A stretch of 64,000 nucleotides of DNA from Ciona intestinalis (lineage: Eukaryota > Chordata > Ascidiacea > Phlebobranchia > Cionidae): contig NC_020171.2 of assembly GCF_000224145.3 (NCBI RefSeq), positions 1,619,008-1,683,007 on the forward strand. The letters are read 5' to 3'. The notes beneath the pieces were generated by a model, which made no database searches, was not told the DNA's origin, and worked only from the letters and a program-made list of their open reading frames with translations. The translations under genes and the position numbers were made by a program. This document shows, one piece after another, positions 20,946-33,800 of the stretch (positions are counted from its first letter, which is position 1; each line of letters starts with the position of its first letter).

Positions 20946-21353
20946 GCGCTGCAAAACGAAACCTAATGCTAAAAATGGAGGTACAACTTTTAGCTCGATT
21001 TACAGACGAAAAGTGTCGTTTTTATTGCAATTTATAGATTTAGGAAGCGTAAAAGAAGTAATTTACCTTTCTAAATAATGTTATTTTACTACATTTAGTC
21101 AACAATTAAACAAGAAAACACGATAAAAAATGTTAAACTTATCTGGGTAACCACCGGTTTCATAGACACAAGATAATATTCAGCATTATCTTACGGGGAG
21201 TATAAATATGAAACTATGAGATTTACAGTAACACTTTTTAAGTTATCCTGTCTCCTTTTATGTAATAAACTTTCAGAACTAATTCGTAATCTTTAAAAAT
21301 ATCAGACACGTCCTAGTTGAGTCAGATTACATCGCATATTTAACAGTTTTAGT
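20946..21353. other. Upstream region of the GATAD1-like gene
   Basis: Presumed promoter of GATAD1 on one side and 3' flank of the mucin-like gene on the other. No TATA box or other clear signal. Confidence 0.35.
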
Positions 21354-21543
21354 GAGATAGGGGAAGGTGGGACACCTTTAGCGCCTAATGTCCAAATATC
21401 CTGGTGTTTTAAACAATTAACAACGGTCTATGGAAGTTGTGAGGATACGGTTTTATAATTCTTGAAATTTTCATTGTTTACTACAAAATGGGACGAAAAA
21501 TATGGAATGAAAAGGTCTCCCATCTTTCCCCACCATACTATGT
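21354..21543. mobile_element. MITE, family A
   Basis: Ends gataggggaaggtgggacac and ggtctcccatctttccccac. Confidence 0.85.
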
Positions 21544-21614
21544 ATTAGTATTTAAAAACTTCAATACATCTACCTATTTTACAAATATACAACATATGTT
21601 CGATAGAAATTGTT

Positions 21615-21620
21615 TTTATT
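21615..21620 (-). other. Likely poly(A) signal of the mucin-like gene
   Basis: AATAAA on the minus strand, about 215 bp after the stop codon at 21834. Confidence 0.5.
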
Positions 21621-21833
21621 GTTTTACTACAGAAGAAAGAAGCGATAGAGCAACTACAAGATTTACATCTAACTTAAAATATTACATTTCAAGCAGAGGC
21701 AGCTACACTTTTGAATATAGAAAATTTAAACTGAGACTTCATTTTGTTACATTACCAAAACGAACTGATATATGTTAAAATTAAATGTTATATGAATGAG
21801 CTAGACAGCAAAAGGGGTGTTAGTGTTGGTAGA

Positions 21834-21891
21834 TTAAACATCATCATAGTCATTTACGATTGTGTTTCTTGTTTCCTCCTCAAAAGAATTT
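21834..21891 (-). other. Terminal coding exon: cytoplasmic tail
   Basis: Acceptor gactttttTCAG, then 19 codons that read [19 protein letters not shown] (the first Lys spans the junction) and a stop. The entry phase is 2, which matches the TACAA|GTAA donors of both TM exons. The tail is acidic and ends in a hydrophobic residue after two Asp. Confidence 0.7.
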
Positions 21892-24800
21892 CTGAAAAAA
21901 GTCATGATATTTGTTGATTATCTTAAAATATAAAACTTGTTAGGTGTATTTGTCCTTCAGTATAACTTTATGAGTTATAACACAGGTGTTCTGTTTCATA
22001 CACCTCGTGCCCACTTATAGTAACCACGGATGTAACTTTAAGTGTGATGGTTTTATGCATGGCTGACAATTTGGACAACCTATTACTAAGTTCCTGTTAA
22101 TTGCCTCGCGAAAAAGATACACGTATTCCGTATATATATATAGAGAGAGCATAAAACACCTTGTACACCAATACGCATACAATAAACTAAAGTTCAAAAT
22201 TATTTTACCTGTATACATGTACACTACACCTAAAAAGTTATTATATCGCTATCGTAATTAAACACACAAACAAACATCATTATTATTATGTATATACATA
22301 TATATATATATAAAATAAAATAACTATTACTTGTATTTTCCTCTTGAGATCCTTGTCCGGTCACTATACTGTAAGTTTATCGATTTCTTCACGCGCCCTC
22401 TTCGAAGTATTATAATCCCTAATATAATCACCATCACCAAGAGAATCGCGGCCGTAGCCCCGACTGCGACGGCTGCAATAAGATCGGTATCTGTGGAGAT
22501 TCAGACAGCCCAAAGTTATTAGTTGTAAAAATTTGGGTTAAAGTTTTTTTTTACCACTATAGTGACAATCATTTTTTAAAAATAAGATCTGTTTATGTGG
22601 AGATCCATTAAAAAAATTAGTAGCTGATTTTTGGGGAATTGTGTATGGGCAAAATGTAAAATTTGGAATGTATAAAGCTAGTAGAAGTATAAATAGTTTG
22701 TAAGAATTTCCTATTTTTTACCACCAAAGGAATAAGTGTTTTGGTAGAATTAATTTGTTAAAGTTTGTGTTATGATATTTGAGCAATAAAGTTAAAAAAA
22801 ACTTTAAATCTATTTGCGTTATCCTGTTATAATCATCGCTTTTTGGTAAAAGTTGTGTATTAGTGTTAATTTTACACAGAAAACTAAAACAAATTACAAA
22901 ATCTGTTTTAGTTGGCAAGTTTTACATTACCATGTCAAATAATTTTACCTTTTTTACATTGTTGTTCATTATTTGCAGAAAAATGTAAAAGAAGTCTACT
23001 TTAGTATTTAATCTATGTACACAGAGTGTGTACAACTAGTTAACTACATAAGTAATATTATAGTAAGACCAGTAAGCAATTTATCTCATTGAGACCTGCA
23101 AAGCTGCACTAGATCAAAAAGTTTTGAAAAATCAAAAATGAATAAGGTAGTGGTAATTTAAATCAATAGGGAAATAAGTTGCAAACTTTTAAAAAGGGTG
23201 TTTTACACACATGGAGTAAGTTTACAATAAAGCTTCAGCAAAGTTGGAATCATGTATAGAGTAGGAAATAACGTGATAGAATAAGTAATGTTAAATTATT
23301 GAGTAAAATAAGATTGAAAATGTTATTAAAAAACTATACGGTTTAATAATACAGTTTTAGCACAGTTGTAAATATATATATATATATATAAAGTAGTGAG
23401 ACTATCATGCTATTGGTAAAATTAATACAGTTATAATTTCAGCAACAAGCTTCTGGCTGTTAAAGTAATGCAGTATCCCCATTCTGTTTAAACGGCTGTA
23501 TACATATTTCATGCACAAGCATTTGAAATTAAGACATACATGTATATATATAAATGTTTACATGTGTATATATATATATATATATCATGGGTGTTGCGGA
23601 GTGTAAATTACAGTGACATAAGTGTCATAGTGCATGCAAAATGGGTAAAAAAAAATAGCGCATGCGTAAAAGGTGGCAAAAAATATATAAAGTCATTTTT
23701 ACTTGTACGCTAGAACAGCAATAATGACCAACAGGATAACAATGGCTGAAGTCACCCCAGCTACGATGCCAATTAGACCTGTATCTGGAAATTGCCATAG
23801 AAAAAAAAATACAGTCTTTAAGTGCTGGAAATATTTATACGTTCTTAAAGCTGGATTTTTCCGTAAGATGAATTTACAACCAACTTATTTATCTGAATTG
23901 AAATTTTTACAGAATATATAAATATCGATTGATTTTTATGACATTATTTGCATTTTAGTTATTTTTTTAGCTTAACAACTTAACAAAAAAGAGCATATAA
24001 ATGTTATTTTTAATATATATAAATTGGAGGTTACTTATTTAGGGGTACATTTGCCCCATTTTTATAAATGAAGTGTCTAGTGAGCTAATAATGTTAGTAA
24101 ACCTAAAACACAACACTATTTCACGATTACGTAAAAAACTGCTACTATCTATATTCTACAACACAAAAACAACACACAAAAACATACTCTAAACTCTACA
24201 AACACACAACTAAAAAATAACACGATTTTACGGTAAAAACTACGGGCAACACTGTTCAATAAACGATTGTGCATCACTGTATAGGTGGACATGCTTAATA
24301 TTAATATACTATAGGATATCCTAGCTTTTAATATAAACTGGTGTACAAATATTTGTGTGGTGCAGTATCTAACAGTATAAACTAAAGTGCCGTGTTTCTA
24401 CAATACGGTGCTCAAAAATAACTAAGTGCTTGAAAATTAATAAAAACAACAAAAATTACAATAAAGCGTGTTATATACTACGTGCTTGTGGGTCTATACT
24501 GCTATGTTTAACATCTAGTCATAAAAATGAGGCTTTGGGAACAAAATATACAAGCGTTTATGCAGCAATATTCTGAACTTATTTTTAAATAAAACTTATT
24601 TTTAAATAAAAAGCATAACAATAAATTATTGTAAAATTTTGGTAACATGAACTAAAAAAAATGAATAAAATAAAACTATAAAACACCAAAAAGTAAAAAA
24701 AAGAAGATAAAATAAAAACTATTTATTTTATTCAATAAAACCGTCTTACTTTGATCTTGGCACCGTAAGCCTTGATACCACTGTGTACAAGTACATCTAG

Positions 24801-27800
24801 GTGCTCCATTCAATGTAGCTATGCAGCTTCCCCCATTCAAACAGTAAGGGATGCCATTTGTTAAACATTCAGATACACATCTGTTGAATAGGGTGTTGTA
24901 ATATCTTGACAATTCTTACACACTGTTGTTAATTGTTTAAAAAACAATCAGGATATTTGGATATTATGTACTTAAGGTGTCCCATCTTCTCCTGTCCTAC
25001 TATATTATGATGTACTCTAGCAAACTGATAGAGTGCACTGTTATAACCTCTGTTGAATAGGGTGTTGTAATATCTTGACAATTCTTACACACTGTTGTCA
25101 CGGTCAGGATATTTGGATATTATGTATTAAAGGTGTCCCGTTTTCTCCCACTATATATTTGGATACAATGTATCAAAAGTCTCCCGTCTTCCCCCACTAT
25201 ATATTTGGACATTATGTACTAAAGGTGTCGCGTCATTCCCAAAAAAACCACATACATTCTTCCAGGGTTGGTCAAGTTCTTGTCTGTAAGTCCAGGGTTA
25301 CATTGGCAAGTATAACCAGGGTGTTGGGTAATGTCTGTGCATTGTGCGTTAATGGCGCATGTTGATACACTGCTGGTGCACTCATCGAAATCTGGAAATA
25401 GAAAGCGAAATTTACCCGGAAACTCCGTGTGTAGCATGTTTTAATAAATACAGCTCAAAAAGTAAAACTTTTTAATTGAGTTTTTTACTAATTTTATGAA
25501 AACAAGTAAATCTATCAAGTTATATGAAAACAGGTGTATTGTTTTAATACCTAACTATATTTAAAACCCCATGAAAATAAATAAAACAACCTGCTATTAA
25601 TATCTGTTTAAGCATTTTCAAATAGGCCTTTTTAACAGTGCAGATGTGTGGTAACATAATATTTATTTTGTCACATCTGCTATCAGGCATGCTGTAAAAT
25701 AGTGTTTTTTCGGTTCATCAGCTAATTGTTATATAAATATATATATATATATAGCCAAATCTAAAGTTTTTAATCTGTTGTAGTGTGTACGATATAAAAG
25801 TAGTTTTTTTTTTCTGACCGTTACGTTATAATTTCTATAATTACAAATAGTCTTCTGTTACACATATGTATATATATATATGCCTTATGAAGATTATTAA
25901 ACTTGTATTATAAGTGCAAAAGATTGAAACTTACTTGTCATTGTAAAACTCGACAATGATGTGTTCTGTAACTCAGGGAGCGAGTTAGAAGTGACTAAAG
26001 CTTGGATTGCGGTCTGTGTGGATGTGGAGTCTGTTACGTTCGCCACAGTTGCTGCTGAAGTTGCGATAACGCTCCCACTTGTAAGGGTCAAGTCAGTGAA
26101 TGACACCAACACTGTACCAGTGTTCTTGAATAAAGCAGTGGCCTGGAAAAGTTTAAAAAAGTGATTAAATATATATATATATATTATAGCTGAATGAATG
26201 AATGTAAGTGCTTTATCTGTACGTGGCGGGGCAGTAATATACAATTCGTTATAACACGATGTTCTGTTTCATACACCTCATGTCCTGTTACCGGTTACCA
26301 CGTATGTAACTTTGTGGGTGGTCAGTTATAGGTTCAGATAATAGACCAACCCTGGCCTAAATTCTAGATCTCCGGTGTTGTCCCTTGCCATGGGACCTCA
26401 CCCACATAAAATGAAAAGGTTTTATGATATTTTGGACAGATTTAAGACTTAGTTGGAAAAAACTGCCTTTAAAAAAGTTATTTAAGTTATGATTAGGTTA
26501 CTTACAACAGTGGTGAACATGGCTACAAAGTTCGTATAAGCTGTACTGGATGTATCAGTGAGATCAGTTGTGAAAGTGGTTGTGAATCGTAGTGTGATGT
26601 TAAACACTTGTGAATCTATAATTAAAATAAGTTTTAAATTACAATTCCATTTGAATAAGAGGCTGACTTATAGAAAAACGCTTATAGAAAAACTTTTTTT
26701 TTCCAAAAAATTTGTACAGCTAACTTTTGTGGAAATGTTTTAAATTATGGAAATAGCATATTATTGCACACAACACTTACTTAAACATTGACTGTTAACA
26801 AAAGATTGGAAGACAGGACATGGAGCAACTGGTGTGGCAGTTGTTGATGTTGGAACTGGAATAATAAAATGTTAAATATTTTAAAGATGTCTTGTTTAGC
26901 TAGTGTTAACTGTAACTTGGAAAGTATGCAGTGTGGAATGTTTGGTTTTTAATAATATAGGTAGTCTTTTAATGGTTGTGTGTGTAAAATATATATAGTG
27001 TGTTTTAATGACCGTTACTTTGGGGTTACTTTAACTAATATATCTTTGTTGTAACTGTGAATAAAAGAAAAAACGGTTACATTGTATGTTGAACTTGAAA
27101 AATAGGGTTTTGGGTCATATGTTGCCCTTTTTGTAGGTATTTTATAGATAAAATATAACACACATATATAAATTAGTTACAAGGTTAAGAAATATAATGA
27201 CAAATCAATTCTGCAAAGGATGGTAAATTATTGATTTGAGCACACAATGTTAAGAGCATGCAGTAAGAAAAACCACCACTCAAATAAACTTGGTTAAAAG
27301 GGTTAAAAATCAATTTGTTAATCATTTAACACAACATAAATTGAATCTTGTTAAAGAAATGAAATGTTATAATTATTAAGTTGTCAGTTTAAGAATGAAA
27401 GACCCTAAAATCTGAGGTATATAAATACTACAAAGTTTGGTAACGCGAAAGCTTGCACGTGGTGTATGAAACAGAACACCCGTGTTATAACGACTGTTGT
27501 TGCCCTGCCACGCCAAGATAAATAAGTTCTATTGATATTAAACACATTCAAAGGTCTAAATAATTGAATGTTAAGTTTTGTTGTGTTAAAGAAATGTTAA
27601 TGAATCGAAAGGCTATATGAAAAATCACAAAATAATATGAAATGTTAATAAAAAATATGCAAAATCACTTGCATTTAATAATGAAATAATATAAAGGACT
27701 AAAGTAATTAAAAATTTAAAATAAAAGCGCAAAAGCGAAATGCCAAGTAGTTGATTAATGAAATGTTAGAGAATGTTAGAAAAGGGGAAATAGGAGAGAA

Positions 27801-30800
27801 CTCAATCCGGTTTGTACCAGTTGTGGTCGCTTCAATTGTTTTCACTGGTCCTTGTGTTGTTGTTGTTGTTTGTGTTACAGTGGATTGTGTTGTAGTGGAT
27901 TCTGTTGTAGGTGATTCTGTTGTTGTGAGTTGTGTTGTAGATGATTCTATTGTTGTTGTTTGTACTGTAGATAATTCTGTTGTAGGTGATTGTGTTGTAG
28001 TAGACCCTGTTGTTGTTGTTTGTGTTGTGGTGGATTGTGTTGTTTGTGTTGTAGGTGATTCTGATGTGACAGATTGTGTTGTAGGTGATTCTGTTGTTGC
28101 TGATTCTGTTGTAGCTATTTCTTGTACAGTTGTTCCTTCTTTTGTTGTTGTAGTATCTCCCACTGCAGTTGTTGCTGTTTCTGTTGTTGCTATTGTAGCA
28201 ACTAGTGCTACAGACACACATAACATATTTCCATATTTAAAAACAAACGAAAAAAAAACTTACACACAAATAGTTACAGCTGTACACATAATTTATATAC
28301 AATAGTAATGTGTGTTTTGTGCAGATAAGTCAAATAACAAGCCATTAAAATGACGTTACCTTCTGTGGTCTGTGGTATTGTAGTTACTTTGTCTGAAAAA
28401 GAAAGGACAATAAGAATAAACCAGGAATCGTTTAATTTACAGGAAAAACTGACAAAAGACTAGAAAAACATGACAACACACACAGAATTTGACAAACTAC
28501 CAGAAAAACTGACACACAGGAACAATCTGACAAAAACAGACACAATATGACAACACAGTAGGCAGCGCACTGTTAAAAACAAGAACAATCCAAACAAAAC
28601 AAGCATACCAGTAGTAGGAACTGCTGCTTCTAATGTTGTAGAATCAGCTTTGGTTGTTACAATGTTGGCCTGAGTGGTCGGAACAACTGTGGAAATGAAT
28701 GAATAATATTTATTTATTCACGCATAGTAGGGCATGTCTTTTTCATGCAAAGTTATAATAGTATTTACATACCTGATGTAGTAACAGGTTGTGCTTGTGT
28801 GGTAACCTCTTGTGTTGTAACAGTTTGTGTGGTAACAGCTTCTGTTGTTGCAGCTTGAGTGGTTGGAGCTTGAGTGGTGGTGATTGGCACCAAAGCTGGA
28901 ATAATATTAATAGAGTATTGTAAGTGTGTTGAAAATAACTTTTGAAGTATTTTAACATTGTAAATTGCTCTGTAATACCAATACGTCACTTTGACAACAT
29001 TTTAAACTTCTGTAAATTGTAAAAAAACAAACATTTTAAACTTTGGTGTATTTTATGCTGTTGCTACAAAAGTATGTTAAAATATTTGGCATCTTAGTGC
29101 CAAATTTTTTACCCAAATATTATTTTTTTGTTAATTCATTTAGTATAATACTTGTTATCAGACTTAAAAATGCAGAAATATGTTATACATTAAACTATAT
29201 ATATTCTATTGATAATACCTGATGCAGATACTGTTGTGCTACTAATGCTCATAAACTGTGAAGATATTGTAACTGAATACGTTGTTCCAGGTGACAAGTT
29301 GGTTATTATTCCACTGGTGGCTCCTGTGGCTGTGAAACATGAATGTATTAAAAACATTTTGAATTCAATTTATTTTTCCTTGTGTGGCGGGGTAAGGATA
29401 ATCGTTACAACACGGGTGTTCTGTTTCATACACCTAGTGTCCGCTTAGGGGTTTCCACGTATGCAACTTTGTGGGTGATGTTTTGGGTATTATTTTTTTT
29501 TGTGTGTGTGTCTGCCAAATTAGACAACATATAAGAGGCAACTGGGTTGGAAAAATTTATGTTGAGTGTCTTGCTCGAGGACACATATGCCTACAATGGT
29601 AGCAGTGACGAGTTTAGAACCTTCTGCCTTCAGTTACACCGTTTTTAAACACTGTATTGTAGTAATCCAGACTTAACAATCGCATATCACCCTGCGTTAA
29701 ACTTACTTCTAGTGAATGTAGGTCCAGTTGGGTTGAATGTAACCACATAATTATCCGTTGTACCAAGCGTAGGAGCGCTCCATGTTAACATTAGTTCACC
29801 ATATGTACTTGTGGTGGAAATGCTCACGCTTTCAGGGGGGTTAGGAGCTGTTTAAAAAAGTTTAAATGTAAATTGCTTGTAGCTAACAGTTGTACTTGTG
29901 TTCGCATTTTTTTTCTAATAATGTGTTGTAAAAAGGACTTGTTTTTGAGCGACATATTTTCCCTTTCTCTATGGCGCTTTTTAGTTGTTAATTTTTAAGT
30001 TTACCAAGTTTTGTAAAGACAAATAAAGTGGCAAAAACTGATACCACTATATTCTCAGTAAATACAATTTGATGTCATTTTTTATTTTAACACCTTAATA
30101 TCAACAAATAAAGTTGTCTTACCTGTATATTGTTGTAATGTACTTGCTGAACTGACGTTTACTCCAAACCGAGTCAGAATAGAGATTGTATATTGAGTAG
30201 CAGGTTGCAGGCTTGATAAAAGTTTCTGTGTAAAACAAAGTTATTATTTTTGCAAGTTATGTATATTTTTATCAATAATCATGTCCCAACGTCTGTCGTT
30301 TTGCCGCTAATTCTCTTCTGTAGGCTGTTATAAAATATTTTTATCTTGACTACTGTATTTACAGATCACAAACTTATAGAAAATTCCTATGTTAACATGT
30401 TACCCTCTAAAGTCTAAACTTCCATATAAATTCTCATTACCTCTGTTATATTGGCAGGTATTGACTCTGTAGATATACTACCCCCTGCAGGTTGTACACT
30501 GAACGTGTAATCATCAATTGGTTCTCGTACACTTGACCATGTGACCTGGGAAGAAAAATATAAAAGTTAAGATCCAAAGTCTAAAAAAATAAATGTAGTA
30601 ACTTACAAGAACACCTGTGTTACAATAACTGTCAATGACTCGTCACAGAAGAGATAACAAGTTACACTCATTTACAAGTTACAAACAAACAGTTAAACTT
30701 TAAATTACAAACAAGTGATCATAAAACAATTACTGGCAAAAGTATATATGCGGTAACTCGTAAGAGGCACCAGGTGTATGAAACAGAACACCCGTGTCAT

Positions 30801-33800
30801 AACGAATGTCATTTTCCCACTAGGAGAGGATGAAACCAAATTTACTAATTTCTTCATTCAAGAACACCTTGTTTAAAACAATGCTGTAACTAACAAAAAA
30901 TAAAATGTTTACCTTTATAGATGTTGAAGTAATGTCACTGGGAGAGACTGCATTTAGTACCGGCACTGCCAAATTCGGCAGTGTTATGAAATTGATTGTA
31001 GCTGTTGTGCTCACTACATTGCCAAGCCTTCTGTAGATGTTGACTGAAAAAAGAATGTGCAACACTGTTATTTTAACTGGAGTCTTTTTTATAACTTCAG
31101 TAAGAAACAGCATTTACCCAAGCATAATTTTTATGTTTATGACACAATGTATAAAACATGGGGTGAAATGTACACCCAACACCCTGTATTTTACCACATA
31201 ATGTGTAAAACTTGGGGTGGAATTGACACCCAACAACTTGTACTTTAAGTTTAAACATGGGTGAAATTGGCACCAAACACCCTGTACTTTACCACACAAT
31301 GTGTAAAACATGGGGTAAAATTTACACCCAATACCCTGTACTTTACCACAACATGTGTACAACAACATATACACTTACATGAGTATGAAGTATTAGGCAT
31401 CAAACCATTGAATGTATATTCCTGAATGCCAATAGCAAGGACTTGTTCTTGTACACGAGATGTACTGCCTTCTTCCAATAGATAGATGCTGCAGGAATAT
31501 AACTTTAAGTAACACGCAGTATGAATGAATGTTAATGTAATGGACTTTTTCTGGATAGCATTTCGCATGCCAGGAGTTTTCTACAGAAAAGTCTTTCCTT
31601 CAGTATATTTCATATCACTTTTAGAGATAGTTAAGGTGGGGAAGATGGGACACGTATTCATTCTATTTTCTTGTCTCATTTAGCAGTAAACAAAAAACAT
31701 TCAAAGAATTTTAAAACCGTATCCTCACGACTCCCATAGGCCGTTGTTAATTGTTTAAAACACGATCAAGATATTGGGATATTATGTGCTAAAGGTGTCT
31801 CATCTTCCCCCAACCCTACTATATATATGTATTGTTATTACTTACGTAAAATTGTCTCCTGTAGAACCAGATCCCCATCTAACACGAACAGTGCTTAACT
31901 TGATGTCAGAAGCTGCTACGTTTGCACCAGTTATACCGGCCAACTCTGTAATTCAATGAGTGTATACAACTTGTATGTAATAATCACCCACAAAGTTACA
32001 TAGGTGGTAACTTATACGCTGACACCGAGGTGTATGAACACCCGTGTTATAACGACTGTCGTTTTCCGGCCATGCGAGGATAAAGTAAGCTACATTCATT
32101 CATTACATTTGACTTATTTAATCTTGTGTGGCTGGAAAACGTCAGTCGATATAACACAGGTGTTCCGTTTCATACACCCCATGCCAGCTTATGGGTTGCC
32201 ACATATTTAACTTTAGAGGTATGTAATTATTCCCGAAAATTTAAAGACACAAACAAAATACCTTTTAGTACAAAAATCGGAGCTTGCTAAATGTTATACT
32301 ACAAGGTGTTTTTGATAACCAATGCAGTTTATATAGTTTTGTATTGCCTATTTTCTACCTTGGCATATTATACCAGTAGTTCCAACACCTGACATGTCCA
32401 AAAAGTGAGCGTTGCATGAACACCTGTTAAATATAATGTTTATTTACCTTATGCTCACTGTTTAGTTATAACATGGGTGTCTTCTTATACACCAGACACA
32501 TGGTGTATTCATACACCTCATGCTCACTGTCGAGTTATAACATGGGTGTCTTCTTATACACCAGACACACATGGTGTATTCATACACCTCATGCTCACTG
32601 TTATACCACCTACCTAAATGATCCAGGTACATTAGTACACAAAGCATTTCCATGACAAGAGTTGGACCCACCGCATTCATTGATATCAGAGCAATAAGTG
32701 GAGTTATGTATCTCATAACCTGTGAACACATATATAACATACTAAAGTAACTGAAACAGCTTAAAACACTGAAGATAGGATGATAATCCTGATACTGATA
32801 CTGATATTAATGGTAAAAGGGGGCTAAAGCATTTTGCCAAATTGGGCTTGGCATGGTCAAGAAAACTATGGTTAAAATTGTAGTGTTACATAAAAAAACC
32901 CTATATTTTGGCTGATTCATTATAAATTGAACAGAATGAATGTAACCAATTTATCCTTGCATGGTGTGGCAACGGAAGTCGTTATACCCCAGGTGTTCTG
33001 TTTCATACACCTCATGCCCGCTTATGAGCGACCATATAAGTCTAGTTTAATATAATTCTTCCACATCATACCTGCTCTACACATGCAAACTGGTGGACTT
33101 GCATTTACAAAGCAATCAGAATTAACGCATTTTGCTGCATCGATGGTGGAACATGTTGTGTTTGCTACACATGTCGCGCCACTCATAAAGAAACCATCAA
33201 AACATGTACACGAGTAACCACCTGTGTATTTAGAAGTAATGAGCTGGTACACTATAAGTTATTACAACGGTACCATATTTTATACACTCTATAACTGCCT
33301 GTGCATATTGAGGTATAAGTTTACATATAATGAGTAAAACACCTATACAAGAAATAAAAAGCTTAGCAAAAGTAGTAGGCCTATTTAACTCTACAATATG
33401 TGGTATATCATAAGTTATAACAAAGGCATCATATTTCATACACCGTGCCTGTTTCTGACCAAAGATAGTATTAGTTTTTAAACCAAAACGCGTAAAAATG
33501 AAGGCAATTGTGCCATGTATATATATATATACTGTAAAAAAAGGTATGTCATAGATTACTTTTAAAAATACTACATGAGCATTATATATGTTTGTATTGA
33601 TACTTATTATAAAATAACCTCTTATCTTAATAAATGATGACAAATGTGTCATATATACATGGCCTGTTATATATATATAATGTATATAAGACATTAAGTT
33701 ATTTTACCGATTGTATTGTTGCACATTTGTTGACAAGGTGTGCCCACGTTGCATTCATTCACATCAATGCATGTAAGTGAATCTGTGCCGATTTGGTAAC

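Larger units (their letters stand above)
29219..31945 (-). other. FN3-type modules (seven exons)
   Basis: Exons 31846-31945, 31379-31488, 30913-31043, 30441-30545, 30123-30225, 29707-29847 and 29219-29329. They read as about three FN3 halves: [14 protein letters not shown] with [28 protein letters not shown] with [15 protein letters not shown]; and [24 protein letters not shown] with [14 protein letters not shown]. Each has the W and the Y of the fold. Confidence 0.8.

Noticed and set aside
21488-21778. 96-codon plus-strand frame
   Set aside because: It begins inside a MITE and runs antisense to the presumed 3' UTR of the mucin-like gene. No splice or homology support.
27832-28221. Asn/Tyr-rich minus-strand frame
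   Set aside because: A shifted reading of the same mucin exon; the Thr frame joins neatly to both neighbours.
27751-28305. 184-codon plus-strand frame rich in Val
   Set aside because: It is the mirror of the Thr-rich mucin exon on the minus strand. Triplet-like repeats leave several frames open.
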